A DNA stretch of 36,610 bases. Source: an uncultured Woeseiaceae bacterium (GTDB lineage Bacteria > Pseudomonadota > Gammaproteobacteria > Steroidobacterales > Woeseiaceae). The first letter of the stretch is position 1, and each line of letters opens with the position of its first letter. The notes beneath the pieces are model-generated. The model did not search any database and was not told where the DNA came from. It saw only the letters and a list, made by a program, of their open reading frames with translations. Where the stretch lies: NCBI GenBank assembly GCA_947259145.1, contig CAMYLB010000036.1, positions 1-36,610 on the forward strand. The letters run 5' to 3'. A program made the position numbers and the translations under genes. Below are positions 1 through 7,205 of the stretch, piece after piece.

Positions 1-894
1 TACCGGCTGCCGATCGTTATGGTCGCGGTCAACCGCACGCTGGGGCCGCCATGGAATATCTGGGCGGATCAGGGAGACACGCTGATGCTCCGGGATTTCG
101 CCTGGCTGCAGTTCTATTGCGAGAACAATCAGGAAGTGCTGGACACCACGCTGCTCGCCTTCCGCCTGGCGGAAGATCGTCGCATTTTGCTGCCGGTGTT
201 GACCTGCATGGACGCGTTTATTGTCTCTCATACCCAGACTGAGACCACGCTCCCCGAGCAAACCGAGGTTGACAGTTTCCTGCCGGACCTCGACCTTCCG
301 CATCGCATGCATTACGACGAGGCGCGCACGCTCGGCGGCCTTGCCTGGCCGCATGAAGGGCTGTCGATGCGATTGGAGATCGACGATGCAATGAAGCGCG
401 TGCCCGACGTGTACCAGGAGTGCCGGGAGAGTTTCCTGGAGGTCTTCGGTCGCGATCCCGGCGACGTGATCCAGATGTTTGCCACGGATGACGCCGAACT
501 GATTCTTGTCGCGAGCGGCACCATGGCCACGACGGCGCGCGAAGTCGTGCGGTTCCGGCGTGAAGCGGGCGAAAAAATCGGCCTGGTAAAACTGAAAATG
601 TTTCGACCATTTCCGGCGGCGGCGCTGCGCGATGCTTGTCAGTCGGCGACGCGCGTAGCGGTGCTGGACCGCAACTATGCGGCCGGTGTAGGCGGCATAT
701 TCGGGCAGGACACCCGGGCTGCTTTTCAGGGCCATCGTGACGACGTTCTGATTCAAAACTATCTCACGGGACTGTGCGGCGGCGACGTAACGCCGGCCGT
801 AATCGACCAGATCCTGGCCGACCTTGGCTCGCGAAGCGAGGCCGGCGAACCCGTATGGATGGGTATCGAAGCCGGCGCGGAGACCTTGCAATGA
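1..894 (+). CDS. porA: 2-oxoacid:ferredoxin oxidoreductase, alpha subunit (5'-partial)
   Basis: The reading frame is open from base 1, so the gene begins upstream of the window; the first visible residues are YRLPIVMVAVNRTLGPPWN. This matches the core of alpha subunits of pyruvate/2-oxoisovalerate:ferredoxin oxidoreductases, where a 'PIVM..VNR.LG.P.NIW.D..D' stretch precedes the thiamine-pyrophosphate interface. Near the C-terminus 'VLDRNYAAGVGGIFGQDTRA' is the usual signature of the transketolase-C-like domain. The enzyme oxidatively decarboxylates a 2-oxoacid to acyl-CoA and passes electrons to ferredoxin. The stop overlaps the beta-subunit start (ATGA), so the two are translationally coupled. 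The substrate (pyruvate or branched-chain oxoacid) cannot be settled from sequence; gamma and ferredoxin-like delta subunits would have to lie upstream. The family is secure and the symbol is a convenience. Confidence 0.88.
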   Translation, partial: YRLPIVMVAVNRTLGPPWNIWADQGDTLMLRDFAWLQFYCENNQEVLDTTLLAFRLAEDRRILLPVLTCMDAFIVSHTQTETTLPEQTEVDSFLPDLDLPHRMHYDEARTLGGLAWPHEGLSMRLEIDDAMKRVPDVYQECRESFLEVFGRDPGDVIQMFATDDAELILVASGTMATTAREVVRFRREAGEKIGLVKLKMFRPFPAAALRDACQSATRVAVLDRNYAAGVGGIFGQDTRAAFQGHRDDVLIQNYLTGLCGGDVTPAVIDQILADLGSRSEAGEPVWMGIEAGAETLQ

Positions 895-1829
895 CCGCTG
901 TGAGGGCACCAGGCGAGCTTCGGGAACGCCCGACGATTCCCTGCTCAGACGATTGTCTGCTCCGCCCGGGTAATACCAACTGCGGCGGTTGCGGGATGAG
1001 CGTCGGCCTGACCATGTTGGGCCGGGTGCTCCGTGAAGCCAATGACACCTGTACGCTGGTGATTCCCGCCTGCTGCGGGATCGTTACGGCAGGCGCTTTT
1101 CCGACCACCAGCTACGGCGTACCGACCATTGCAACGACGTTCGCATCCTCGCCGGCCGTGGCTTCGGGTGTGGCGACCATACGGGACCTCAATGATGAGC
1201 CGGGCCAGGTCATTTGTTGGGCGGGCGACGGTGGCACGTACGACATCGGCATGGCAACACTCTCGGCAGCTGCCGAGCGTAATGAGAACATCATCTACAT
1301 CTGTTACGACAATGAAATCTACGGCAACACGGGCGGACAGCGCTCCTCGGCCACCCCGGCTGGCGCGCGCACGACGACCACGCCATGGGGCAAAATCGAA
1401 GGCAAGAAAGACATCATGTCGATCATCGCTGCCCACAGGATTCCCTATGCCGCGACGCTGTCCATCGCTCATCCCGATGATTTCGCTCAAAAGCTGTCGA
1501 CTGCGCTTTCAATTCAGGGCATGCGCTTTCTGCTGCTGCATTCGCCCTGCCCCACGGGTTGGAAGTCCGAGCCCGAGGATTCGGTGGAACTGGTGCGGCT
1601 GGGGGTTGCAAGCGGCCTTTTCCCGCTCTACGAGGTTTACGACGGCGCTACCTATCGAATCAATCTGCAGCCCGACGGAACCGATCCAGCCGACTACTAT
1701 CACCGTCAGCGCCGGTTCGACGACGAGCATATAGACCTTGACGCAACCCGCCGCGCCTGCTCGGACCGCATGCAACGCCTGCAAGCGCTCGCGGATCAAT
1801 TCCCGTCGCACAAACAGCATTCATCGTGA
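891..1829 (+). CDS. porB: 2-oxoacid:ferredoxin oxidoreductase, beta subunit (TPP-binding)
   Basis: A 312-residue TPP-binding partner of the preceding gene. An N-terminal Cys cluster (NTNCGGCG, residues 29-36) fits the [4Fe-4S] site of PorB-type subunits. The TPP/Mg motif is 'AGDGGTYDIG' (about 106-115), followed by 'CYDNEIYGNTGGQRSSATP', the classic PorB metal-binding stretch. A longer reading back to 774 is possible but would sit inside porA. The ATG at 891 has a GGAG at 879-882, eight bases upstream, and forms the typical ATGA overlap, so it is chosen. Two subunits encoded separately is the common heteromeric arrangement. The 3' end overlaps the GTG start of the acyltransferase gene, making one coupled operon. 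Confidence 0.9.
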   Translation: MTAVRAPGELRERPTIPCSDDCLLRPGNTNCGGCGMSVGLTMLGRVLREANDTCTLVIPACCGIVTAGAFPTTSYGVPTIATTFASSPAVASGVATIRDLNDEPGQVICWAGDGGTYDIGMATLSAAAERNENIIYICYDNEIYGNTGGQRSSATPAGARTTTTPWGKIEGKKDIMSIIAAHRIPYAATLSIAHPDDFAQKLSTALSIQGMRFLLLHSPCPTGWKSEPEDSVELVRLGVASGLFPLYEVYDGATYRINLQPDGTDPADYYHRQRRFDDEHIDLDATRRACSDRMQRLQALADQFPSHKQHSS

Positions 1830-3250
1830 CCGACGTTTCTATTCTCGACTATGCGTTTCTAGCGTTCGAAAGCGAAGCGAGCCCCAAGCATGTAGCAGGA
1901 CTGCAGATCTTTGAGCTACCGAAGGGTGCGCCCGACGATTTCGTCGCGCAGTTGGTGCTGAAGATAAAGGACGCCGAACCAGGCGTGCCGTTCAATCAGA
2001 AGCTCAAGACGCGGATCATTGGAATGCCCCAGTGGGTTGAGGCTACTGACCTCGATCTCGACGACCATGTGTTTGTCGAGTCGGTGCCGCAACCACACAC
2101 AACGGCGGCGCTGCTCGAGCGTATCGAGTATCTGCATGCAGAGAGCCTCGATCGTTCGGCGCCCTTGTGGCAGCTGTATATTTTCGAGCAGCTGGAGGGA
2201 CGCCGTTTCGCGACCTATTTCAAGGTCCATCATTCGTACATGGACGGCATCAGCCTGTCTCAGAGAACAATGGGCGCGCTCAATGAAGACCCGACTCTTG
2301 GCGATCTGGGCACCTTCCTCGGAGTCGACCATGCCGAGCACCACGAGGTCCGCAATCACCTGATGGGCGACCTGTTCGGTAGCGCAAAGAGAGCCGGCAG
2401 GGCCGCGCTGGTGTTACCTGCGCTGACGAAACTCGGCCTGAAACACGGCCTGCGAATGTTGCATCTGGGTGGCGAAGATCTGCCTGTTCCATTTACGGCG
2501 CCTCGGACAGCTTTCAACTCCCCGCTGACCCCCGAGCGCAGCATTGCCGTGCTCGATCTTCCGCTCGACCGTCTCCGCAACATCGCCCGGCATGCTGCCG
2601 TGACCATAAACGACGTCTTACTCGAACTCTGCGATCAGGCCATGACGCGCTACCTGGACGAGCATGGCGGCGCACCCGATGTGCCCCTGGTGGCGCAAAT
2701 GCCAGTCTCCCTCAAGCGCCCCAACGTCGAACAGGGCAATCAAATAACGATCGCGCTTCTTGAACTTGGATCGAAAGAAACGAATCCCGTGCGTCGACTT
2801 CAGGACATCCATAATCATGCAAGCGATGTGAAACACGAATTCACCGATATGACGCCGGAGACCGCCGAGACTTACACGCTGTTGATGCAAAGTGTCGCGC
2901 AACTCGGCGAGACCCTTGGTGCCGGCCGCATCATGCCACCGCTAGGTAACGTCGTGATATCGAATGTCATCGGCCCAAAAAAACAGCTTTATCTTTGCGG
3001 TGCACCGATGTTGGCAATCTACCCCATATCGACCATCGCGCCCGGTCTGGCATTGAATATCACGATTTATACGTGCAACAACACGTTGCATGTCGGCCTT
3101 GTCGCGGGGCAGAGCGCTATCCCGGATCTTGAACCTATCGCAGCAAATCTGGGTACGGCGGTGGATGATCTCGAGACGGCGATGGGACTCAAACCCAAAC
3201 GAAAGCGAGCAAAGACAAAGAAGAAATCGCCCAATAAAGACAGGAGATAA
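1826..3250 (+). CDS. Wax ester synthase/acyl-CoA:diacylglycerol acyltransferase (WS/DGAT)
   Basis: 474 residues, the usual length of bacterial WS/DGATs, which esterify acyl-CoA to fatty alcohols or diacylglycerol for storage lipid at the inner membrane. The catalytic HHxxxDG motif is present as HHSYMDG at residues 135-141, preceded by the conserved 'APLW' (112-115). A 'SNVIGP' motif lies in the C-terminal domain. The opening 'SILDYAFLAFES' resembles the family's 'S..D..F...E' N-terminus. The C-terminal tail (after about 455) is very rich in Lys/Arg and may be a disordered or membrane-contacting extension. The start is GTG at 1826, overlapping the porB stop (GTGA). HMG-CoA reductase follows after 3 bases. 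Acyl-CoA made by the upstream oxidoreductase could feed it, which is inference from context. Confidence 0.92.
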   Translation: MTDVSILDYAFLAFESEASPKHVAGLQIFELPKGAPDDFVAQLVLKIKDAEPGVPFNQKLKTRIIGMPQWVEATDLDLDDHVFVESVPQPHTTAALLERIEYLHAESLDRSAPLWQLYIFEQLEGRRFATYFKVHHSYMDGISLSQRTMGALNEDPTLGDLGTFLGVDHAEHHEVRNHLMGDLFGSAKRAGRAALVLPALTKLGLKHGLRMLHLGGEDLPVPFTAPRTAFNSPLTPERSIAVLDLPLDRLRNIARHAAVTINDVLLELCDQAMTRYLDEHGGAPDVPLVAQMPVSLKRPNVEQGNQITIALLELGSKETNPVRRLQDIHNHASDVKHEFTDMTPETAETYTLLMQSVAQLGETLGAGRIMPPLGNVVISNVIGPKKQLYLCGAPMLAIYPISTIAPGLALNITIYTCNNTLHVGLVAGQSAIPDLEPIAANLGTAVDDLETAMGLKPKRKRAKTKKKSPNKDRR

Positions 3251-3253
3251 TAA

Positions 3254-4423
3254 ATGTCCCAATCCGTTCCCCGTTCAACAAACGACGACTACACCGACAA
3301 GATGGCAACAACGCGCCGGACCTTTCTGAAGGAACTAACCGGCGCCAGCCTCGATAACGTCGGCCAATACTCCATCGACATTTCCATGTTACCTGGAAAC
3401 ATCGAAAACTTTATCGGGGTGGCACAGGTTCCGCTCGGCGTCGCCGGACCTTTGCTGGTCAACGGCGAGCACGCCAAGGGCGAGTTCTATGTGCCACTCG
3501 CGACGTCTGAGGGAACGTTGGTGGCTAGCTACAACCGCGGCATGAAAATGCTTCACGCAGCAGGCGGCGTGAAGACGACGGTTGGCGACGACGCGATGCA
3601 ACGCGCGCCCGTGTTCATTTTTGATGACGCCCGCGACGCGCGCGAATTCGGCGAGTGGATTACGGCAAACTTCGACTCGATCAAAGAGCATGCTGAAACC
3701 TCGACCCGCATCGGTAAGCTAGTCAATATCGAACAGTATGCTGCAAGCCGTTTCCTGTTCCTGCGTTTCAATTTCACGACCGGAGATGCCGCGGGTATGA
3801 ACATGGTCAGCAAGGCCACCAAAGTCGCCAGCGACTGGATCCGTGATAACTACCCGAAGGTTCGGCACTATTACCTGGAATCGAATTTCGCGACGGACAA
3901 GAAGGCCTCGCAGATTAACCTGTTGCACACTCGAGGCAAGCACGTTACCGCGGAAGCCACAATACCAGCCGCACTGATGCAGCAGATGATGCGCAGCAAC
4001 GTACACAAGTTCTATCGCGGCCGGCAGATCGTCAATCTGGCCAGCATGCTGTCCGGTGTCAACAATAACGGCGCCCATTCACCGAATGCGATCACCGCAA
4101 TGTTCATAGCAACCGGCCAGGATGTCGCCAATGTCGTGGAATCATCGGCGGCGGCCGTTTATGCTGAGCTCATGCCAGACGGCGACTACTATTATTCGAT
4201 CACTATCCCATCGCTGATTGTTGCAACATACGGTGGCGGTACCGGACTCACGACTCAGCGCGAGTGCCTCGAACTGCTCGGCTGCTACGGTACAAATAAA
4301 GTAATGAAGTTCGCCGAAATTGTCGCTGCAACTATTCTCTGCGGCGAAATGTCGCTCAGCGGCGCGGTCGCATCAGAAGAGTGGGTTGAGGCACATGACC
4401 GATTCGGTCGCAATCGGCCCTAG
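3254..4423 (+). CDS. Hydroxymethylglutaryl-CoA reductase, class I-like, soluble
   Basis: 389 residues carrying the catalytic domain of HMG-CoA reductase, which reduces HMG-CoA to mevalonate, the committed step of the mevalonate isoprenoid route. Visible signatures: 'ENFIGVAQVPLGVAGP' (51-66); 'ATSEGTLVAS' with the catalytic Glu at 86; 'GDAAGMNM' of the NADPH site (177-184); 'ATDKKASQIN' with the catalytic Lys at 216/217; 'GQDVANV' with Asp 290; 'YGGGTGLTTQRE' (326-337); and the C-terminal catalytic His 381 in 'WVEAHDRFGRNRP'. There is no membrane domain, unlike eukaryotic enzymes. The start has a strong AGGAG seven bases upstream, and the gene lies 3 bases after the WS/DGAT stop. Most Gammaproteobacteria use the MEP pathway instead, so acquisition by transfer is plausible. 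All catalytic residues seem intact. Confidence 0.9.
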   Translation: MSQSVPRSTNDDYTDKMATTRRTFLKELTGASLDNVGQYSIDISMLPGNIENFIGVAQVPLGVAGPLLVNGEHAKGEFYVPLATSEGTLVASYNRGMKMLHAAGGVKTTVGDDAMQRAPVFIFDDARDAREFGEWITANFDSIKEHAETSTRIGKLVNIEQYAASRFLFLRFNFTTGDAAGMNMVSKATKVASDWIRDNYPKVRHYYLESNFATDKKASQINLLHTRGKHVTAEATIPAALMQQMMRSNVHKFYRGRQIVNLASMLSGVNNNGAHSPNAITAMFIATGQDVANVVESSAAAVYAELMPDGDYYYSITIPSLIVATYGGGTGLTTQRECLELLGCYGTNKVMKFAEIVAATILCGEMSLSGAVASEEWVEAHDRFGRNRP

Positions 4424-4622
4424 TGTCCTGAGTTTAAGATAAGACCAGACAATCCACGCAATAAGGACTGATAAAAAAATGTGAAGCGCGTCACCACGCG
4501 ACACGCCCGATTCTGCTAGCGTCAAGAAATAGGGATGCAGTGCTTGGTGGCTTAACCCATCGCGGATGCACCCACCATGCAGCCGCTCCCTGTCACCGCG
4601 ATTAAACGCTGAGGTTCAGGTG
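4424..4622. other. Intergenic spacer after the HMGR operon
   Basis: No gene is seen. It contains an A-run (about 4472-4479) and a small GC-rich inverted stretch (CGCGT-CACC-ACGCG, about 4489-4502) that is not followed by a T-run, so I do not call a terminator. It probably holds the promoter for the small ORF and FHA gene that follow, but I see no convincing -35/-10 pair. Confidence 0.4.
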
Positions 4623-4754
4623 ATGGGCAGTGTTTCCAGTCAAGTAACACACGACTCTTCTCTCCGGCTCATGGCTAATGAGCTGACCCACCAGTTTTAT
4701 ATCGCAGAAATTCTGCATATTTCCGTAAACCAGTACCTCTATCGGCAAGGCTGA
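4623..4754 (+). CDS. Small ORF (43 aa) directly upstream of the FHA gene
   Basis: A 43-residue ORF starting ATG at 4623 with GAGG at 4611-4614, eight bases upstream, and ending only 7 bases before the FHA-protein start. The product has a hydrophobic central part (QFYIAEILHISVNQYLY) but no signal peptide or domain I recognise. The frame stays open upstream to 4566, but no better start is seen there. It could be a true small protein, a leader peptide coupling translation to the FHA gene, or chance. Confidence 0.3.
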   Translation: MGSVSSQVTHDSSLRLMANELTHQFYIAEILHISVNQYLYRQG

Positions 4755-4761
4755 TTATCCG

Positions 4762-5301
4762 ATGTATTCACAACGGACAAAAAGAGGCGCTGCACTCACC
4801 GAGGCGGGACGAGAATCAGGTAAACACGCAGGTCTGCCGACGCTCCAGCTGACGCGCAATGGGACCGTAGTTCAAGAATTGTCATTAGACCTCCCCCAAA
4901 CCCTGATTGGACGTACCGAAGACAATGATATGGCGATCGCGAGTACCTATGTCAGCCGGCACCAAATCTTGCTGGTTCGGCATGGCGACTCGACAATTCT
5001 TATTGATTTAGACAGCACAAACGGGACTTTCGTCAATTCAAGGCGTGTATACAATCACGTTTTAGCTCATGACGACGTAATTGAGGTTGATCGTCACAGT
5101 ATGTTCGTGCAGTACAGTATTAAGTACAGCGATCCCTACATGACAACCCATGGCACATGGGACGATCTTGAGCCTGCCGATATCGTAATTGAGAAGGCCC
5201 TGGAAAAAATTGGAGGCCTGCTTGAAAAGAGCGACACGGACGTGTTGCCGGCGTTGAGCGAGAGCGTGCCGACAGCGGTAGGTTTTATAGATGATCGCTA
5301 G
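4762..5301 (+). CDS. FHA-domain protein
   Basis: A 179-residue protein with one forkhead-associated domain at about residues 27-120. The phosphothreonine-binding signatures are present in order: GR at 50-51, SRH at 65-67 and DSTNGTFVN at 84-92. FHA domains bind phosphothreonine peptides in signalling and secretion-control proteins. The N-terminal 25 residues are basic and polar. The C-terminal part (about 125-179) is acidic and amphipathic with no recognised domain. There is no membrane segment, so it is likely cytoplasmic. No Ser/Thr kinase or phosphatase gene is in the window, so its partner is unknown. The start is assigned to the ATG at 4762; a weak AAGG lies about 11 bases upstream. Confidence 0.82.
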   Translation: MYSQRTKRGAALTEAGRESGKHAGLPTLQLTRNGTVVQELSLDLPQTLIGRTEDNDMAIASTYVSRHQILLVRHGDSTILIDLDSTNGTFVNSRRVYNHVLAHDDVIEVDRHSMFVQYSIKYSDPYMTTHGTWDDLEPADIVIEKALEKIGGLLEKSDTDVLPALSESVPTAVGFIDDR

Positions 5302-5575
5302 GGTTTTTTGACACCGGAACAACACCCCCCAAAACTAAGTACAATTTCCAGATTCCCAATTAATGCTGTGCATTTTCGAATGCTCGTATCAGGCAGATGC
5401 CAGGCGATCGGTGATGTATTTGTACTCGGCGGTTACAAGGCGCTCGCAATCTGCAGTAACCAGAACATTGGCAATGTCGATGATAAAGTTCAACTTGAAT
5501 ATTTTGAGCAATCTATCATTCACCGGCTGCGGCTGGCTAAGAGCGGCCAATCAGATTGGTCTGATTTGAGGTCCG
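5302..5575. other. Intergenic spacer, no confident gene
   Basis: Lies between the convergent FHA gene and the minus-strand secreted-protein gene. A T-run follows the FHA stop (5303-5310, GGGTTTTTTG), but no GC stem precedes it. A 44-codon open frame on the minus strand (5389-5523, GTG start) has a protein-like composition but no ribosome binding site and no recognised family. It may be a remnant. Confidence 0.4.
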
Positions 5576-5604
5576 AAAAAGGCGGTGAACTCACGCGCAC
5601 CGCC
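5576..5604 (-). terminator. Rho-independent terminator of the small secreted-protein gene
   Basis: Reading the minus strand, a 7-bp GC stem GGCGGTG / CACCGCC (arms at 5598-5604 and 5581-5587) with a 10-base loop is followed immediately by five T (5580-5576). It lies 28 bases beyond the stop codon of the gene ending at 5633, in the correct orientation. Confidence 0.8.
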
Positions 5605-5632
5605 TCTTGTCAGTCCACCTTGATGGGCACTC

Positions 5633-6001
5633 TCAGTAGATGTCGTAACCCCACCTGCCAATGTTCGTGCTGCAGGCCCGAAAACGCTCCCAAAGCTTAG
5701 CCGGAGTGGAATCGGGGTCGCTCAGCGCATCACGCCAGGTATCCCAAGCTTTGCCATACGTCGCCGCGTCCTTCGTCGTTCCGAGCCAGTACATCGACAC
5801 TAGATTGTCGTTTTGCAACGGCATCGCGACGCGAGAATTGTAGCCGTTTGCCTCGCCCCACTCTTTGTTGAAGTCGTTTACGATTTCCATGTATTGACCA
5901 AACGAACAGCCCTCATTCAGCTCGAACTCGATAACATCCATATACTCAGCAGAAGCGACCATCGGTACAAATAACAACAGTGCAAGGGTGATTATTTTCA
6001 C
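5633..6001 (-). CDS. Small exported protein of unknown function
   Basis: 122 residues when started at GTG 6001. The minus strand reads GAGGAG (6013-6008), six bases, then GTG. This gives a compact signal peptide, MKIITLALLLFVPMVASA, with an A-x-A cleavage site before EYMD. An in-frame ATG at 6019 and earlier ones would put the GAGGAG inside the coding region, so I prefer GTG. The mature protein (about 104 residues) is acidic and rich in aromatic residues, with two Cys (in 'EGCSFGQY' and 'RACSTN') that could form a disulphide in the periplasm. Features such as 'SMYWLGTTKDAATYGKAWDTW' recall dimeric alpha-beta barrel (NIPSNAP/ABM-like) proteins, but this is only an impression. A terminator follows; the gene is monocistronic. 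Confidence 0.65.
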   Translation of the reverse strand: MKIITLALLLFVPMVASAEYMDVIEFELNEGCSFGQYMEIVNDFNKEWGEANGYNSRVAMPLQNDNLVSMYWLGTTKDAATYGKAWDTWRDALSDPDSTPAKLWERFRACSTNIGRWGYDIY

Positions 6002-6453
6002 TATTTTCTCCTCAATCATGGCAATTCCACGGTGCTTGTCGTGGCACTCATGCCGCATAGCATTCAGTATAGTAGAGATCTCAGTGACCACAAGATGAAC
6101 CCAAAGGGTCGGTTGCCAGAAAATGTCTGCTTTGTGGTCTTGCTCAGGTTTAGCGGCCCTTTTTCCCCGTTCTAGCTAAACGACGACTTTTGCGCCGGAA
6201 GCGGACATCACGACACCATGTTTTTCTTCTTCGGAGTCAATGCCACGTGGACGCGGCCGGGTTTGCGAAAGTGCCCCAAGTGTCGTTCGTTTAGCAGGGT
6301 GACGATCTCCTCGATTGCTATCGTCACCGCTTCGAGATCCCCTTGCCGGCAGCCGTGAATACTTTAGGTGCGAGCAATCAGATCCACACAGTGGATCTGG
6401 CCATCTCGACTGACTCAAAGCAGCAGTTAGATACTTGATTGTAGCCTAAAGCG
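6002..6453. other. Intergenic region with degraded coding traces
   Basis: No intact gene. On the minus strand a frame at 6208-6363 stays open for about 50 codons and has a protein-like composition (for example EAVTIAIEEIVTLLNERH), but it lacks a start and a ribosome binding site and is bounded by stops. This suggests a decayed gene. The region should also contain the promoter of the small exported-protein gene, which I could not place. Confidence 0.35.
6379..6399. repeat. Perfect 9-bp inverted repeat
   Basis: CAGATCCAC-aca-GTGGATCTG, a perfect palindrome with a 3-base centre in a gene-poor stretch. There is no T-run on either side, so it is not a terminator. It could be an operator or a relic. 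Confidence 0.5.
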
Positions 6454-6645
6454 CTATCCCTCCGGGAAATGATCGGTCGATAGCCGCCCCAAACCCTCGC
6501 TTAAAGCGAATTTATCGGTTGGCTGTATCGCCCGGAGGCTGAGGATTGCGCCATCATCGAGATCGATCAACGATCTAACATTCCGATAAAGACGGGCCGC
6601 GTCACTGCCTCTTGGTTGCTCCCAGCATTTGCGTGCCGTGCCAAC
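6454..6645 (-). pseudogene. Possible GNAT acetyltransferase N-terminal remnant
   Basis: An open minus-strand frame whose translation includes 'DGAILSLRAIQPTDKFALSE' followed by 'GLGRLSTD'. This resembles the opening strand and helix of GNAT N-acetyltransferases (R.i.P.D...l..g...LS). The frame stops at 6454 just where the helix 'LS..S...RF' would continue, so no acetyl-CoA-binding motif exists. Its upstream end runs into the csp terminator at 6646. I read it as a truncated remnant; chance similarity over so short a stretch is possible. Confidence 0.35.
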
Positions 6646-6674
6646 AAAAAAAGGCAAGACCGACTGGTCCTGCC
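6646..6674 (-). terminator. Rho-independent terminator of the cold-shock gene
   Basis: On the minus strand a 9-bp stem GGCAGGACC / GGTCTTGCC (one G-U pair; arms 6674-6666 and 6661-6653) with loop AGTC is followed by seven T (6652-6646). It lies 73 bases downstream of the csp stop and is correctly oriented. Confidence 0.85.
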
Positions 6675-6746
6675 CTTTCACGCCTAAACTCTCAAGGAGT
6701 TAGAGGCTGGCTCGCAATGACTTATTTGCAGGCCGAATTGCGTTAA

Positions 6747-6950
6747 CTAAAGCGCGACAATATTCTCTGCCTGGGGACCTTTTTGGCCTTCAGTCAGAGT
6801 GAACTCGACTTTTTGGCCCTCAGCCAACGATTTGTGTCCATCGCCTGTAATAGCGCTGTAATGGGCAAACACGTCGGGGCCAGATTCTTGCTCGATAAAG
6901 CCAAAGCCTTTGGCATCATTAAACCACTTTACGGTTCCGGTAGTAGACAT
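6747..6950 (-). CDS. Cold-shock protein (CspA family)
   Basis: 67 residues, the canonical length for a single cold-shock domain that binds single-stranded RNA/DNA and melts secondary structure. RNP1 is 'KGFGFI' (14-19) and RNP2 is 'VFAHY' (27-31; the usual form is VFVHF). The start '[10 protein letters not shown]' at 6950 has AGGA eight bases upstream; an in-frame ATG six codons earlier has no such site. A long leader of about 150 bases separates the probable promoter (7108-7134) from the start, as is typical for csp mRNAs whose leaders control stability and translation. It is monocistronic, with a terminator at 6646-6674. Confidence 0.95.
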   Translation of the reverse strand: MSTTGTVKWFNDAKGFGFIEQESGPDVFAHYSAITGDGHKSLAEGQKVEFTLTEGQKGPQAENIVAL

Positions 6951-7107
6951 AGTCATAATCCTATTCATTCATTAGTAATGGGAGCCTTCTTGCGAAGGCC
7001 ATATCGCTGGAAACACTGCTATTACTTATGAAAAACAGGACGAGGTACTAAAGAAGGAACTTCGAAATGGTGTGCATAAATATCAGACGTACTTTCAAGC
7101 TGCGCGG

Positions 7108-7134
7108 AGTATAACAGCTTTATCTCATAGTCAA
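7108..7134 (-). promoter_or_regulatory. Probable sigma70 promoter of the cold-shock gene
   Basis: On the minus strand TTGACT (7134-7129) and TATACT (7113-7108) match the -35 and -10 consensus at 5/6 each, separated by a rather short 15 bases. Transcription would start near 7100, giving a leader of about 150 nt before the csp ATG. Confidence 0.5.
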
Positions 7135-7205
7135 CGGACATTCCCGAGCAAATGCACTGCAAATATGGGCGCCTATGCTCTACTTGTCGTCTTTAGTCCT
7201 CTCGG

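Noticed and set aside
774-890. Longer N-terminus for porB
   Set aside because: It lies inside porA and is Arg-rich; the ATG at 891 has a proper ribosome binding site and overlap.
5389-5523. 44-codon minus-strand frame with protein-like composition
   Set aside because: No ribosome binding site, no recognisable family; kept only as a remark on the spacer.
5308-5700. 130-codon plus-strand frame after the FHA gene
   Set aside because: Non-standard start, runs through a minus-strand terminator and into the end of the secreted-protein gene; Cys-rich tail is a shadow.
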